A stretch of 64,000 nt of DNA from WJKG01 sp964627305 (lineage in GTDB: Bacteria > Zixibacteria > MSB-5A5 > GN15 > FEB-12). The notes under the pieces are model-generated. The model made no database searches, was not told where the DNA came from, and saw nothing but the letters and a program-made list of their open reading frames with translations. Within the stretch, counting starts at the first letter, position 1. Every line of letters begins with the position of its first letter. The stretch lies in NCBI GenBank assembly GCA_964627305.1, contig CAZVHP010000007.1:62001-126000 (forward strand), written 5' to 3'. Below, one piece after another: positions 24,338-32,693 of this stretch. The translations under genes and the position numbers were made by a program.

Positions 24338-25602
24338 CGGGCGTTCCTGTTTTCGGGCGAGACGGGGAGAATGATCTCAAAGAGGGTTTCGCCGGGTTTT
24401 GATTTCACCAGATGGATCTGTCCGCGGTGGTACTCCGTGATGATCCTCTTGACGAGGGTCAGTCCGAGGCCCCATCCGCGTTTCTTGGTGGTGAAACCGG
24501 GGCGGAAGATTTTGCGGGCGGCGCCGGGAGGGATGCCCTTACCGTTGTCTTCTATATTGATTCTGACTAACCCGGTGCGGTTAAGTTCCTCCGTACTGAT
24601 CTGCAGCCGTCCGGTTCGGGAATCAACTGCCTGTAGGGCGTTCTTGATAAGGTTCTCGAGTGCCCAGGTGAAAAGCTCGGCGTTGAGCGCCACCGGCGGG
24701 ATTGATCCGGCGGTGAATTCGATGGTGATACCGTTGCCCTCGAAGGGGAGGCGGCGGCGGAAGTATTCGACAGTCTCGTGCATGAGGTCGTTGAGGTCGT
24801 GTGTGGTCAGTTCGGGCACGGAGCCGATCAGCCCGAAGCGGTTGGCGACGCGCTGGAGCCGGGCGACATCGACTTTCATATTGTCGACGGTATCGGGAAT
24901 GCTGATGCGCTCGTCATCGGTCTTGTGATCGGTGGGGTAATCAGTTCCGAGGACTTCCAGCCATCCCATGAGCGAGGAGATGGGTGTGCCGAGTTGGTGG
25001 GCGGTTTCCTTGGCCATGCCTACCCATATGTGGCGCTCCTCGGAGCGTCGCAGGTTCTGAAAGCCGATGATGGCTACCATGAAGAAGGCGAGGACCAGGC
25101 CGAGTTCGACAAAGGGCATCATTTTGAGCTGGTTGATGGCCTCGGAGTCGCCGTAGCAGAAGTAGTTGACGATGCGATCGGAGTAGACCAGTGGGAACTG
25201 GCCGTTCTGGGCGATCATATCGGCGGCAATCTGACGTAGTTTCTGTCGGGATGATGCGGTGGTGTCCTCGGGGGGGATATTTTCGATATTGCGCCAGTGG
25301 AGCGGTTCACCGTCGGCATCGAGGACGATAATGGGGAAGTTGGCCTTGACGATGATTTCCTCGAAGATGAACTGGAGTTCGCTGCCGGAGGTGGGTGAGT
25401 TGGCGGCCATCTGCCACATTTTGACGTACTTGTCGACCTGGCTTCGGGTGTCCTGTTTGAGTTTTTCGATAACGGAGAAGGTGTACCAAATGAAGACGGC
25501 GGCAATGATGGCGACACCGCCGAGCAGGAAGAGCTTGAACAGTGAGGAGAGGCCGAGGTGGAGGCCGGTGGTGTTCTCGGTTATGCGGGTGAGTCGTGAC
25601 AT
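24334..25602 (-). CDS. porY: PorY-like membrane histidine kinase
   Basis: A 422-residue kinase with membrane segments at about 22-44 and 168-186, enclosing an extracytoplasmic sensor of about 120 residues. The phosphoacceptor motif is AKETAHQLGTPISSL (His near 200), a form common in FCB-group kinases. The ATPase domain has NLIKNALQAVDS, DNGKGIPPGAA and KKRGWGLGLTLV. Overlap with the porX-like gene by 4 bases makes it the likely cognate kinase. The start overlaps the serS stop as TGATG. The name rests on context and architecture, because kinases of this type are many; the signal sensed is unknown. Confidence 0.75.
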   Translation of the reverse strand: MSRLTRITENTTGLHLGLSSLFKLFLLGGVAIIAAVFIWYTFSVIEKLKQDTRSQVDKYVKMWQMAANSPTSGSELQFIFEEIIVKANFPIIVLDADGEPLHWRNIENIPPEDTTASSRQKLRQIAADMIAQNGQFPLVYSDRIVNYFCYGDSEAINQLKMMPFVELGLVLAFFMVAIIGFQNLRRSEERHIWVGMAKETAHQLGTPISSLMGWLEVLGTDYPTDHKTDDERISIPDTVDNMKVDVARLQRVANRFGLIGSVPELTTHDLNDLMHETVEYFRRRLPFEGNGITIEFTAGSIPPVALNAELFTWALENLIKNALQAVDSRTGRLQISTEELNRTGLVRINIEDNGKGIPPGAARKIFRPGFTTKKRGWGLGLTLVKRIITEYHRGQIHLVKSKPGETLFEIILPVSPENRNAR

Positions 25603-26864
25603 CAGCCGATACGCTCGATTCCGTTCATGTAGGGTCTGAGTACCTCGGGGACGGTGATGGTACCGTCGGCGTTCTGATAGTTCTCAAGGATGGCCGGGAT
25701 CAGGCGGGCGAGCGCCAGTCCGGAGCCGTTGAGGGTGTGCACGAACAGGTTTCTTTTGTCTTCATCGCGGAAGCGGCATTTCATGCGCCTTGCCTGGAAG
25801 TCCTCGAAGTTTGAGATGGACGATATTTCCAGCCAGTTTTTCACGCCGGCAGACCAGACCTCGAGGTCGTAGGTCTTGGCGGAGGCGAATGACAGGTCGC
25901 CGGTGGCGAGAGTCAGGACGCGATAGGGTAGTTTGAGCAGCTCGAGGATTTTCGCGGCCTGGCGCACAAGGGCCTCCAGTTCATTATACGACTGCTCGGG
26001 GCGAACGATCTTGACGAGTTCGACTTTGAGGAACTGGTGGACGCGCAGCATGCCGCGGGTATCCTTGCCGGCGGCTCCGGCCTCCCGGCGGAAGCACGGG
26101 GAGACAGCCACGAGGCTTACGGGGAGGTCCTGATAGCTGAGAATGGAATCGCGGCAGAGATTGGTCAGCGAGACCTCGGCGGTGGGGATGAGGTACATGT
26201 TGTCGGGGTCGGTGTGGTACATGTCCTCGTCCATCTTGGGTAGCTGGCCGGTGCCGAACATGGTGTCCCAGTTGACGAGGAACGGTATGCTTGTTTCCTG
26301 GAAGCCATCGGCGGTGTGAGTGTCGAGCATGAAGTTGATCAGGGCGCGTTCCATGGCGGCCCCGAGGCCGCGCAGGACGTAGAAGCCGGAGCCGGAGAGT
26401 CGGGTGGCTGCCTCCTGATCGAAGATGGCGAGCTGCTGACCGATTTCCCAGTGGGGTTTGACGGTGAAGTCGAAGGTGGGGATGCTCCCCCATTCGCGGA
26501 CGAGTTGGTTGTTGGATTCGTCGCCGACGGGGACGGAGTCGTGGGGGATATTGGGAATCCAGATCATCAGGTCGTTGAGTTTCCGGTCGATTTCGCGCAG
26601 GTCGTTGTCGAGTTGGGCGATCCTCTCCCCTACTTCTTTCATGGCGGCGATAGCGTGCTCGGCCGGCTCTTTGGCCTTTTTCTTACGGGCGATTTCAGCG
26701 GAGACGGTGTTGCGTTCGGATTTGAGGGATTCGACCTGCCGGATGATTTCGCGCCGTTGTTCGTCGAGGGCGAGCAGGTGGTCTATGTCGGTGGTGTCTT
26801 TCTTTTTGGCAATACCGGTCTTGACGAGGTCCGGGTTCTCCCTGATGAGACGAATGTCGAGCAT
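25602..26864 (-). CDS. serS: Seryl-tRNA synthetase
   Basis: A 420-residue class II synthetase charging tRNA-Ser. An N-terminal coiled-coil arm (about 25-105) precedes the catalytic domain, with motif 2 CFRREAGAAGKDTRGMLRVHQF shortened here to its core FRREAG and motif 3 around NGSGLALARL. The ATG at 26864 was chosen because the family begins MLDIRLIREN; the longer frame to 26933 adds unrelated residues. It heads a transcript with the PorY/PorX-like pair, tsaE, tsaB, rimI, accD and folC, each joined by overlaps or very short gaps. Confidence 0.95.
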   Translation of the reverse strand: MLDIRLIRENPDLVKTGIAKKKDTTDIDHLLALDEQRREIIRQVESLKSERNTVSAEIARKKKAKEPAEHAIAAMKEVGERIAQLDNDLREIDRKLNDLMIWIPNIPHDSVPVGDESNNQLVREWGSIPTFDFTVKPHWEIGQQLAIFDQEAATRLSGSGFYVLRGLGAAMERALINFMLDTHTADGFQETSIPFLVNWDTMFGTGQLPKMDEDMYHTDPDNMYLIPTAEVSLTNLCRDSILSYQDLPVSLVAVSPCFRREAGAAGKDTRGMLRVHQFLKVELVKIVRPEQSYNELEALVRQAAKILELLKLPYRVLTLATGDLSFASAKTYDLEVWSAGVKNWLEISSISNFEDFQARRMKCRFRDEDKRNLFVHTLNGSGLALARLIPAILENYQNADGTITVPEVLRPYMNGIERIG

Positions 26865-26957
26865 GTTCTTTCTCGTATTGGCTGTTCTGGTGTATTCTGG
26901 CGTGAAGTTACAGCGCTGGAAGCAATATGGCAACCGTTAAGCAGGATGTCAAAGCGA

Positions 26958-26988
26958 ACCCCTTCGGGGCGAAGGGTCCCGAAGGGGT
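26958..26988 (-). terminator. Hairpin after rpsD
   Basis: ACCCCTTCGG (26958-26967) and CCGAAGGGGT (26979-26988) form a 10-bp stem with an 11-base loop, about 50 bases beyond the rpsD stop. No strong T-run follows. The ACCCCTTCGGGGC core is shared with the hairpin at 4.58 kb, so this may be a dispersed palindromic repeat acting as a terminator. Confidence 0.5.
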
Positions 26989-27036
26989 CTTGTATTCGAG
27001 TTGGCTTCGGTCAGAGCAAGCCGAGGCGTCGTCGTA

Positions 27037-27675
27037 TCAGAGCGAAATACGTCCGAAGTGCTCGATGAAGTAGCGTTTTTCGAACGGGAACGGGATAGCC
27101 TCGGACCCTGGGATTTCGTTGACGATGCCGACGGGGTTGCCGGATTCGACGATTTTGCCGAGGTGGTTGGGCATCTCCATACGCGGGTTGGATCGCGCCT
27201 GCAGGAAGGGAGCGCTCTTGTATCCGGTGGGTGTCAGGGAGACACGGTCACCGACTCTGAGGACCATCGATGGGATTGTCCGTTTCTGGCCATTGACGAG
27301 CACATTGCGATGCACGACCAACTGGCGGGCGGCGGCCATACTGGGGGCAAAGCCGAGGCGGAAGACAACGCTGTCGAGGCGCAGTTCGAGCATACCGGCC
27401 ATAACCTCGATCCACTCTTTGGTGCGGTCACGTTTGGAGCGCTTGACGATTAGTCGAAGCTGCCGTTCGCGGAGGCCGTAGTTGTAGAGGATTTTCTGTT
27501 TTTCGCGCAGACGGATGGCGAAGTCGGAGAGCTTTCGGCGCATGCCCTGACCGTGCTGGCCGGGACCGTAATCGCGACGATCCAGCGCGCCGGGTTTTCC
27601 GAGTCCGGGTAGTTCCACACCGAGCCGGCGCTGGATTTTGAACCGTGACTTGTGGCCCATAGTCACTTTAGACAT
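27037..27675 (-). CDS. rpsD: 30S ribosomal protein S4
   Basis: A 212-residue ribosomal protein that starts assembly of the 30S body. The N-terminus FKIQRRLGVELPGL lacks the four zinc cysteines, so it is the zinc-free form. The S4 RNA-binding domain (about 100-165) has ELRLDSVVFRLGFAPS and ARQLVVHRNVLVNG. The C-terminus ends in FEKRYFIEHFGRISL. The ATG at 27675 has GGAG nine bases upstream; a second ATG five codons later is possible. It stands apart from any ribosomal protein operon, behind its own promoter. Confidence 0.94.
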   Translation of the reverse strand: MSKVTMGHKSRFKIQRRLGVELPGLGKPGALDRRDYGPGQHGQGMRRKLSDFAIRLREKQKILYNYGLRERQLRLIVKRSKRDRTKEWIEVMAGMLELRLDSVVFRLGFAPSMAAARQLVVHRNVLVNGQKRTIPSMVLRVGDRVSLTPTGYKSAPFLQARSNPRMEMPNHLGKIVESGNPVGIVNEIPGSEAIPFPFEKRYFIEHFGRISL

Positions 27676-27729
27676 CTACATATTCTCCATTCTTTGCTGC
27701 CGGCGTATGTCGGCAGATAGACACACAGC

Positions 27730-27757
27730 ATCATACTTTCAGTACATATATAGTCAA
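27730..27757 (-). promoter_or_regulatory. Sigma-70-type promoter of rpsD
   Basis: On the minus strand TTGACT (27752-27757) is followed after 16 bases by TATGAT (27730-27735). The start would fall near 27723, giving a leader of about 48 bases. The boxes are nearly the same as those of the giant-protein gene. Confidence 0.65.
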
Positions 27758-28061
27758 CAGACCCTCGGCCGTGTTGTCTGCTCGGTGCCCCTTCCCTTCC
27801 GTGCCAGCAGAATCGGGAGAAGCGAGGTCGGCAAAGAGGGCATGTGCGGCCGGCCCGGCTTTGGGGCGCCTTAAGCGAAATGTCGGTTACGGCAAGGCGT
27901 CTGTCATCGTAGCCGCCTATTGTACAGCAATTTGGCGGATTTGTCAAGCGCGGTCTGGGATTGTTTCTGTTGCTTCGTTCACTGAAGGTATCGTCACGAA
28001 GGGTAGTAATGTTAGTGGTTGTCGGGGGCTGATGATTGTTGGTGTAGTCTGTGAATGGATA

Positions 28062-28097
28062 TAGAAAGGCCGCCGGGGGGAGCCGGACCCGGCGGCC
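28062..28097 (-). terminator. Flagellin terminator
   Basis: On the minus strand GGCCGCCGGG (28088-28097) and CCCGGCGGCC (28068-28077) form a perfect 10-bp GC-rich stem with a 10-base loop, followed by TTTCTAT. It lies about 70 bases beyond the flagellin stop. Confidence 0.75.
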
Positions 28098-28165
28098 GTC
28101 AGGCGGTGGCTATCCGATAGCCGAATTCATCCGATGTGCAGGGGGAGGGAGAGTAGTCTGGTCGT

Positions 28166-28948
28166 TTATCTGGATGGTCCCATAGCGTTGAGGAGACTGA
28201 GGACGGTGCCGGAATTGCTCGTAGAGTGAGCCATTATCGAGGAGGCGAAGCGAGCCTGAATCATGAACTGGATGGATTTGGACAGCTCGATGGCCATATC
28301 AGCATCGCGGAGCTGTGATTCGGCGGCAACGAGGTTCTCGCGGGTGACCTGAAGCGAGTTGTGGGTTGACTGGAGCTCATTTTTGACTTTGGCTCCGATT
28401 TCTGCCTGGACGGAGTCAAGCTCGGCGAGGCGCTCGTCGATGGTGGCAATTGTCTGCTGGGCGGCCTCGGCACTGGAGAGGTCGACACCTTCGAGGGCAG
28501 CGACCTCGGCGACGGAGCCTTCATGACCATCGAAGAGGTTGCGGTTGTTGAAGTCGGCGGTATCGATGGTGCGATTGTAGGATTCCTGGAGGTATTGGGC
28601 GCTGGAATCGAGCGCGGCGAGGGCGTCATCATCGTAGAAGCCCTCGTTGGAGGCGGCAACGGCGAGGGAGCGGATTTCGTTGAGCTGGCGCCGGGCTTCC
28701 TGCAGGGTTGAGTCGGCAGTTTCGTACTTGGTGATGAGATTACGGGTGTTCTCGATTTCCTGCTCGAGCGAACCGATTTGCGAGCGCAGTTGTTCGGAAA
28801 TGACAAGTGCAGCGGGGCCATCTTTGGCCCTGTTGATTTTGAGGCCGGAGGACAGTTTTTCGGCCTGTTTTTGCCAGAGCGACATGGCAGAGCCAAGGCT
28901 CAGGGCGAGAGCTGAGAGGCCGAGATTGCGGTTGATACTCAGCGACAT
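28166..28948 (-). CDS. Short flagellin
   Basis: A 260-residue flagellin made only of the conserved D0/D1 ends. The N-terminal part has SALALSLGSAMSLWQKQAEKLSSGLKINRAKDGPAAL and onwards in family order; key signs are LSSGLKIN and AKDGPAA. Residues about 50-150 carry the typical helix and NNRNLFDG turn. The C-terminal part has LRDADMAIELSKSIQFMIQA and ends VLSLLNAMG. The variable middle domains are almost absent, as in many short flagellins. No other flagellar gene is in the window. It has a sigma-54 promoter, a leader hairpin and a strong terminator, so it is a single-gene unit. It might build a filament encoded elsewhere or be a remnant in a non-flagellate. Confidence 0.88.
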   Translation of the reverse strand: MSLSINRNLGLSALALSLGSAMSLWQKQAEKLSSGLKINRAKDGPAALVISEQLRSQIGSLEQEIENTRNLITKYETADSTLQEARRQLNEIRSLAVAASNEGFYDDDALAALDSSAQYLQESYNRTIDTADFNNRNLFDGHEGSVAEVAALEGVDLSSAEAAQQTIATIDERLAELDSVQAEIGAKVKNELQSTHNSLQVTRENLVAAESQLRDADMAIELSKSIQFMIQARFASSIMAHSTSNSGTVLSLLNAMGPSR

Positions 28949-28974
28949 GATTGCTAACCCTCCCTTCCTTCGGA

Positions 28975-29009
28975 ATCAGGCCGACTGGATGCGATCCAGC
29001 CTGCCTGAT
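28975..29009 (-). promoter_or_regulatory. Stem-loop at 5' end of flagellin mRNA
   Basis: An outer 7-bp stem (28975-28981 with 29003-29009) encloses an inner 6-bp stem, CTGGAT (28985-28990) / ATCCAG (28994-28999), with a 3-base loop. Transcription from the sigma-54 promoter would begin near 29008, so the mRNA would start almost exactly at this structure, leaving the ribosome site GGGAGG (about 28957-28966) single stranded. Confidence 0.55.
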
Positions 29010-29017
29010 CGCAGTGG

Positions 29018-29035
29018 TTGCAGACGGCGTGCCAA
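29018..29035 (-). promoter_or_regulatory. Sigma-54 promoter of flagellin gene
   Basis: On the minus strand the sequence TTGGCACGCCGTCTGCAA matches the RpoN consensus TGGCACG-N4-TTGC except one base in the -12 box. The invariant GG and GC are exactly 10 bases apart. The predicted start is about 60 bases before the flagellin ATG. The NtrC-type regulator at 13.9-15.3 kb is a possible activator. Confidence 0.7.
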
Positions 29036-29173
29036 TCGGGTTGGTGTAAATAAGTGACTGAGGGGTGGGGGGTTATGCTGTCGTCCTGATTTGGGGGCGG
29101 CATTTGGGCGGGGAAACTGTTGGATGATGTCGACACTGTGGGGCGGATGTTCAGCTTTGAAACGGAAGATGAC

Positions 29174-29205
29174 GATGCCGCCGGCAGGGTAGGACCGGCG
29201 GCATC
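29174..29205 (-). terminator. Hairpin after ftsZ
   Basis: GATGCCGCCGG (29174-29184) and CCGGCGGCATC (29195-29205) form a perfect 11-bp stem with a 10-base loop about 70 bases beyond the ftsZ stop. Only a weak T-rich tail follows. It would end the division-gene transcript and separate it from the flagellin promoter. Confidence 0.6.
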
Positions 29206-29276
29206 CTGGAGGAACCGACAATGGAACGTCGATTGAATCAGCTATATGTTTGTGTAAGAGTCAGTTAGTTCTTGTA

Positions 29277-30719
29277 TCAGTTATCGGTCAGTCTCCTTAT
29301 GTAGGCAGGGATTTCCCGATCATCCTCGGAAAAGAGGGGGATGCGGAAGCCACCTCTTTTCTGTTCACCATTGCCGCTATCGGTGTGGTGATGGTGGGGT
29401 GGTTCAGGGGGCCGCTGGTGGACGGACGGCTCAGGCACAAAATCTTCTTCGAGCGGCACCGGATCGGAGACACTGCCCATTCTCAGTTCAGAGGCGGTGA
29501 AATAGCGTCGCGATTCGCCGCTTTCGGATGGGCGCTGGACCGGTTGCTCGGGCCGCGCGGTCCTCGGCGGGGGTACGTCGGCGGGCACCGGCCGTGGAGG
29601 TGGTGTCGTCGGGTGTGTGGGCGCGGACTGGTGCGGCTGATCGACTGGTGTCTGGCGGGGTGCCGGCTCCGGAAAGAGCGAAATGGGTGTCGCGGGGCGG
29701 GCGGCGGTCTGGTGTTTGTGGTCTCTGTCGGCTGGTCGGTCCTCAAGTTCGCCGATTCCGGTAGCGATGACGGTTACGCGCATCTGGTCTTCCATGGCGG
29801 GATCGATGACGGCGCCGAAGATGATATTGGCCTCAGAACCGGCGGCTTCATAGATGAGCGAGGTGGCAGTGTTGACATCAAGGAGGCTCATATCCTCGCC
29901 GCCGGTGACGTTGATGAGGACGCCGCGGGCGCCGCTGATGGAGATATCCTCCAGGAGAGGCGAGGAGATAGCCTGGCTGGCGGCGTCGACAGCTCGTTCC
30001 TCGCCGGTGCCATAGCCGGTGCCCATGAGGGCATCGCCCTTTTCGAGCATGACGGTGCGGACGTCGGCGAAGTCGCAGTTGATCAGGCCGGGGATGGTGA
30101 TCAGTTCCGAGATGCCTTTGGTGGCCTGATGGAGGATTTCGTCGGCGACTTTGAAGGCATCTTTGAGCGAGGTGCGTTTGTCGACGAGTTGGAGGAGTCG
30201 CTCATTGGGGATGGTGATGAGGGTATCGACCTTGCTTTTGAGTTCGGCGAGTCCGGTTTCGGCGCGTTCGGTACGTTTGCCGCCTTCAAAGCGGAAGGGG
30301 CGGGTGACAATGGCGACGGTCAGGGCGCCGGCGGCCTTGGCGATGTCGGCTACAACAGGTGCGGCTCCGGTGCCGGTGCCGCCGCCCATGCCGGCGGTGA
30401 TGAAGACCATATTGGGGTTGCCGAGGGCTTCAGCGACGTGTTTTCGGCTTTCCTCGACGGCACGTCGGCCGACCTCGGGATTGGCTCCGGCGCCGAGGCC
30501 GTTGGTGATTTCGCGGCCGATTTGTACTTTGGTTTCGGCCAGAGACTTGCGCAACACCTGGGCATCGGTGTTGATGGCCAGGAACTCGACGCCTTTGAGC
30601 CCGGCCTCGATCATGCGGTCGACGGCGTTACCCCCGCCGCCACCGACGCCGATGACCTTGATGTTGGCCGGGCCACTGAAGTCATCGGCGAACGTGAACT
30701 TGTGCTTGTCAGCTACCAT
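29277..30719 (-). CDS. ftsZ: Cell division protein FtsZ
   Basis: A 480-residue tubulin-like GTPase that polymerises into the Z ring. The GTP-binding parts are IKVIGVGGGGGNAVDRM and the tubulin signature GGGTGTG (near 113-119); the T7 loop is NCDFADVRTV. Residues about 320-450 are a long Pro- and His-rich linker (PPEPPHHHH). The C-terminal peptide REIPAYIRR would bind FtsA and other partners. The linker makes it longer than the usual 380-400 residues. AGGAGG lies five bases before the ATG. It is the last gene of the dcw cluster. Confidence 0.97.
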   Translation of the reverse strand: MVADKHKFTFADDFSGPANIKVIGVGGGGGNAVDRMIEAGLKGVEFLAINTDAQVLRKSLAETKVQIGREITNGLGAGANPEVGRRAVEESRKHVAEALGNPNMVFITAGMGGGTGTGAAPVVADIAKAAGALTVAIVTRPFRFEGGKRTERAETGLAELKSKVDTLITIPNERLLQLVDKRTSLKDAFKVADEILHQATKGISELITIPGLINCDFADVRTVMLEKGDALMGTGYGTGEERAVDAASQAISSPLLEDISISGARGVLINVTGGEDMSLLDVNTATSLIYEAAGSEANIIFGAVIDPAMEDQMRVTVIATGIGELEDRPADRDHKHQTAARPATPISLFPEPAPRQTPVDQPHQSAPTHPTTPPPRPVPADVPPPRTARPEQPVQRPSESGESRRYFTASELRMGSVSDPVPLEEDFVPEPSVHQRPPEPPHHHHTDSGNGEQKRGGFRIPLFSEDDREIPAYIRRLTDN

Positions 30720-30744
30720 TGGTTCCTCCTATATCCCATTGTCC

Positions 30745-31968
30745 TCAGAATTGTCTCGATATCCAGTTTTCAAACCGCTTGAGCAGTCGGCCCATCCCTC
30801 CCTTGCGTCGTCGGGTGACCGGTTCGTTGGAGAAGGCGTAGACGAGCAGGCCGTGGGCGGTAGCGTAGCGGTTGTTGTTCAGTTCATCCGGTGTTGTTTC
30901 GATATTGGTGATGGTGCCCTCGCGGACGGGCAGATCGAAGATCTGCTCGGCGAGTTCGATGGTACCATCGAGCAGGGCGCCTCCGCCGGTAAGCACCATG
31001 CCGTTGGCGGGGGCCTCGGAAACGCCGGCGCGTTTGATTTCGCGGGCGACCAGGGAGAAGATTTCCTCCATGCGTGGTTCGATGATGGAGGCCAGCACAT
31101 GGCGCGAGACTTCTTTGGCGGGGCGTCCGGCGGCGCCGTGGACGGTCACCATGTCCTCGGGGTCGACCATCGAGGCGAGGGCAGCGCCCTGGTTGAGTTT
31201 GAGTGATTCGGCGCGGTCGACGGGAGTGCGCAGGCCGATGGCGATATCGTTGGTGACGTTTTTGCCGCCGAGGGGGACGACGGCGGTATGGCGGATGGCG
31301 TTGTCGTAGTAGATGGCAACATTGGTGATATCGCCGCCGATGTCGGTGACGACGACGCCGGTTTCGATTTCCTCGTCACTGAGCAGTGAGCAGGATTGCG
31401 CGAGGGCTTCAAGGACGATGTGGTCGGCATCGAGGCGGCATCGTTCGAGGGCGCGAAAGATATTTTTGGCGGTGGTGACGGATGCGGTGACGATGTGCGC
31501 CTGGACCTCGAGGCGGACGCCGGTCATGCCGACGGGGTCTTTGATGCCGGCCTGATCATCGACGGAGTATGTCTGGGGGATGACGTGGATGATTTCGCGG
31601 TCAACGGGGATGGCGACGGCCTTGGCAGCATCGATGGCCTTATTGACATCGCTGACGGTGATTTCTTTGTCGGTGCCGCCGACGGCGATAACGCCATGGC
31701 TGTTGATGGAGCGGATGTGCTCTCCGGCAATGCCGATGGTGATGCGATCGATTTCTGTCCCGGAGACCAGTTGGGCGTCATCGACGGCCTTGCGGATGGA
31801 GCGGACGGTTTTTTCCATATCGACGACGACGCCGCGCCTGAGCCCCTCGGCGGGGGATTCACCGTGGCCGAGGACGTAGATGCGTCCCTGATCATCGACT
31901 TCACCGACGAGAACGGTAATCTTGGTGGTTCCGATATCGAGTGCTGCCTGTATGTTTTCGGTTGCCAT
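30745..31968 (-). CDS. ftsA: Cell division protein FtsA
   Basis: A 407-residue actin-like protein that tethers FtsZ to the membrane. The N-terminus AALDIGTTKITVLVGEV is the phosphate-1 loop; VVTDIGGDITNVAIY is phosphate-2; MVLTGGGALLDG is the adenosine site. The 1C domain (about 80-165) is present. The C-terminus KGGMGRLLKRFENWISRQF is the amphipathic membrane-targeting helix. It lies 2 bases after ftsQ and 25 bases before ftsZ. Confidence 0.96.
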   Translation of the reverse strand: MATENIQAALDIGTTKITVLVGEVDDQGRIYVLGHGESPAEGLRRGVVVDMEKTVRSIRKAVDDAQLVSGTEIDRITIGIAGEHIRSINSHGVIAVGGTDKEITVSDVNKAIDAAKAVAIPVDREIIHVIPQTYSVDDQAGIKDPVGMTGVRLEVQAHIVTASVTTAKNIFRALERCRLDADHIVLEALAQSCSLLSDEEIETGVVVTDIGGDITNVAIYYDNAIRHTAVVPLGGKNVTNDIAIGLRTPVDRAESLKLNQGAALASMVDPEDMVTVHGAAGRPAKEVSRHVLASIIEPRMEEIFSLVAREIKRAGVSEAPANGMVLTGGGALLDGTIELAEQIFDLPVREGTITNIETTPDELNNNRYATAHGLLVYAFSNEPVTRRRKGGMGRLLKRFENWISRQF

Positions 31969-31970
31969 GA

Positions 31971-32693
31971 TCAGCCCTTTTGTGCCGTGATGATCAGGTT
32001 ATCAAATCGCAGGTCAATGGTGCGGACACTGTCGAGGGGGGGCGCGTAGTGCGTGATAAACGCGACGAAGCGATCGAGGTCGCAGGCCAGCATTTCGGCG
32101 CGAAGGCGGACAGTGTATGGCAAGCCCGCAATGTTGACACGCACCTCCCGTTGTTGGGACAGGTCGATTTGCTCGATGAGGCGGTAGAGGGAGGGGTTGG
32201 TGTTGCGGAGTTGTTCGAGTTGTTCGACGACGACGATGGTACGGATGTCGTCCATGTATCGATACAGCCCGCGGGTTTTGGCGCCGGTGATGACGGGGCG
32301 TTCCCAGTCGGGGACGGGGCGTGACAGTTCAGTGACACGGGCTTTGTGGTTGAGGCCGTACATTTTGCCGGAGGCGTCATCAAGGGCGAAGCATACCGGA
32401 GTGAAGGCGTTGGTGGTCAGCGCGATGCCGTGAGGGATCTGGAAGCTGATGTCCACGCGGAAGACGCCCTTTTTGTCGAGCAGTTTTGCGGCGAGGCGCT
32501 CGACGGGCTGGCGCACCAGCGGCTTGTGGGGTTTGAGGCCGAGTTCGGCCTTGATGTCGGTGATAGGCCGGTCATCGAGGGTGACAGCCTGCAGGGTGCA
32601 GACGGAGGAGAACTCGATCAGGGCGATCACTGACAGCCCGGCGACGAGGCTGAGCGCCAGGAGAATGCGGGTTTTTCGGCTGAAAGCCTTCAC
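31971..32693 (-). CDS. ftsQ: Cell division protein FtsQ
   Basis: A 240-residue single-pass membrane protein: membrane segment at about 10-30, then a POTRA-like region (about 35-105, CTLQAVTLDDR to DISFQIPHGIA) and the beta domain. Sequence similarity within this family is low, so the call relies on size, topology and position between murC and ftsA. FtsQ/DivIB links FtsL and FtsB to the divisome. It overlaps murC by 4 bases. Confidence 0.85.
   Translation of the reverse strand: MKAFSRKTRILLALSLVAGLSVIALIEFSSVCTLQAVTLDDRPITDIKAELGLKPHKPLVRQPVERLAAKLLDKKGVFRVDISFQIPHGIALTTNAFTPVCFALDDASGKMYGLNHKARVTELSRPVPDWERPVITGAKTRGLYRYMDDIRTIVVVEQLEQLRNTNPSLYRLIEQIDLSQQREVRVNIAGLPYTVRLRAEMLACDLDRFVAFITHYAPPLDSVRTIDLRFDNLIITAQKG

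Larger units (their letters stand above)
27676..28165. other. Intergenic region between rpsD and flagellin
   Basis: This 490-bp stretch holds the rpsD promoter (27730-27757) and the flagellin terminator (28062-28097). A 7-bp one-base-loop palindrome, GGCTATC/GATAGCC, is at 28108-28122. Nothing else was recognised; the minus-strand frame at 27663-27947 has no protein-like pattern. Confidence 0.5.

Noticed and set aside
27663..27947. A 94-residue minus-strand frame upstream of rpsD
   Set aside because: It covers the rpsD start and promoter, has no ribosome site and no recognisable pattern.
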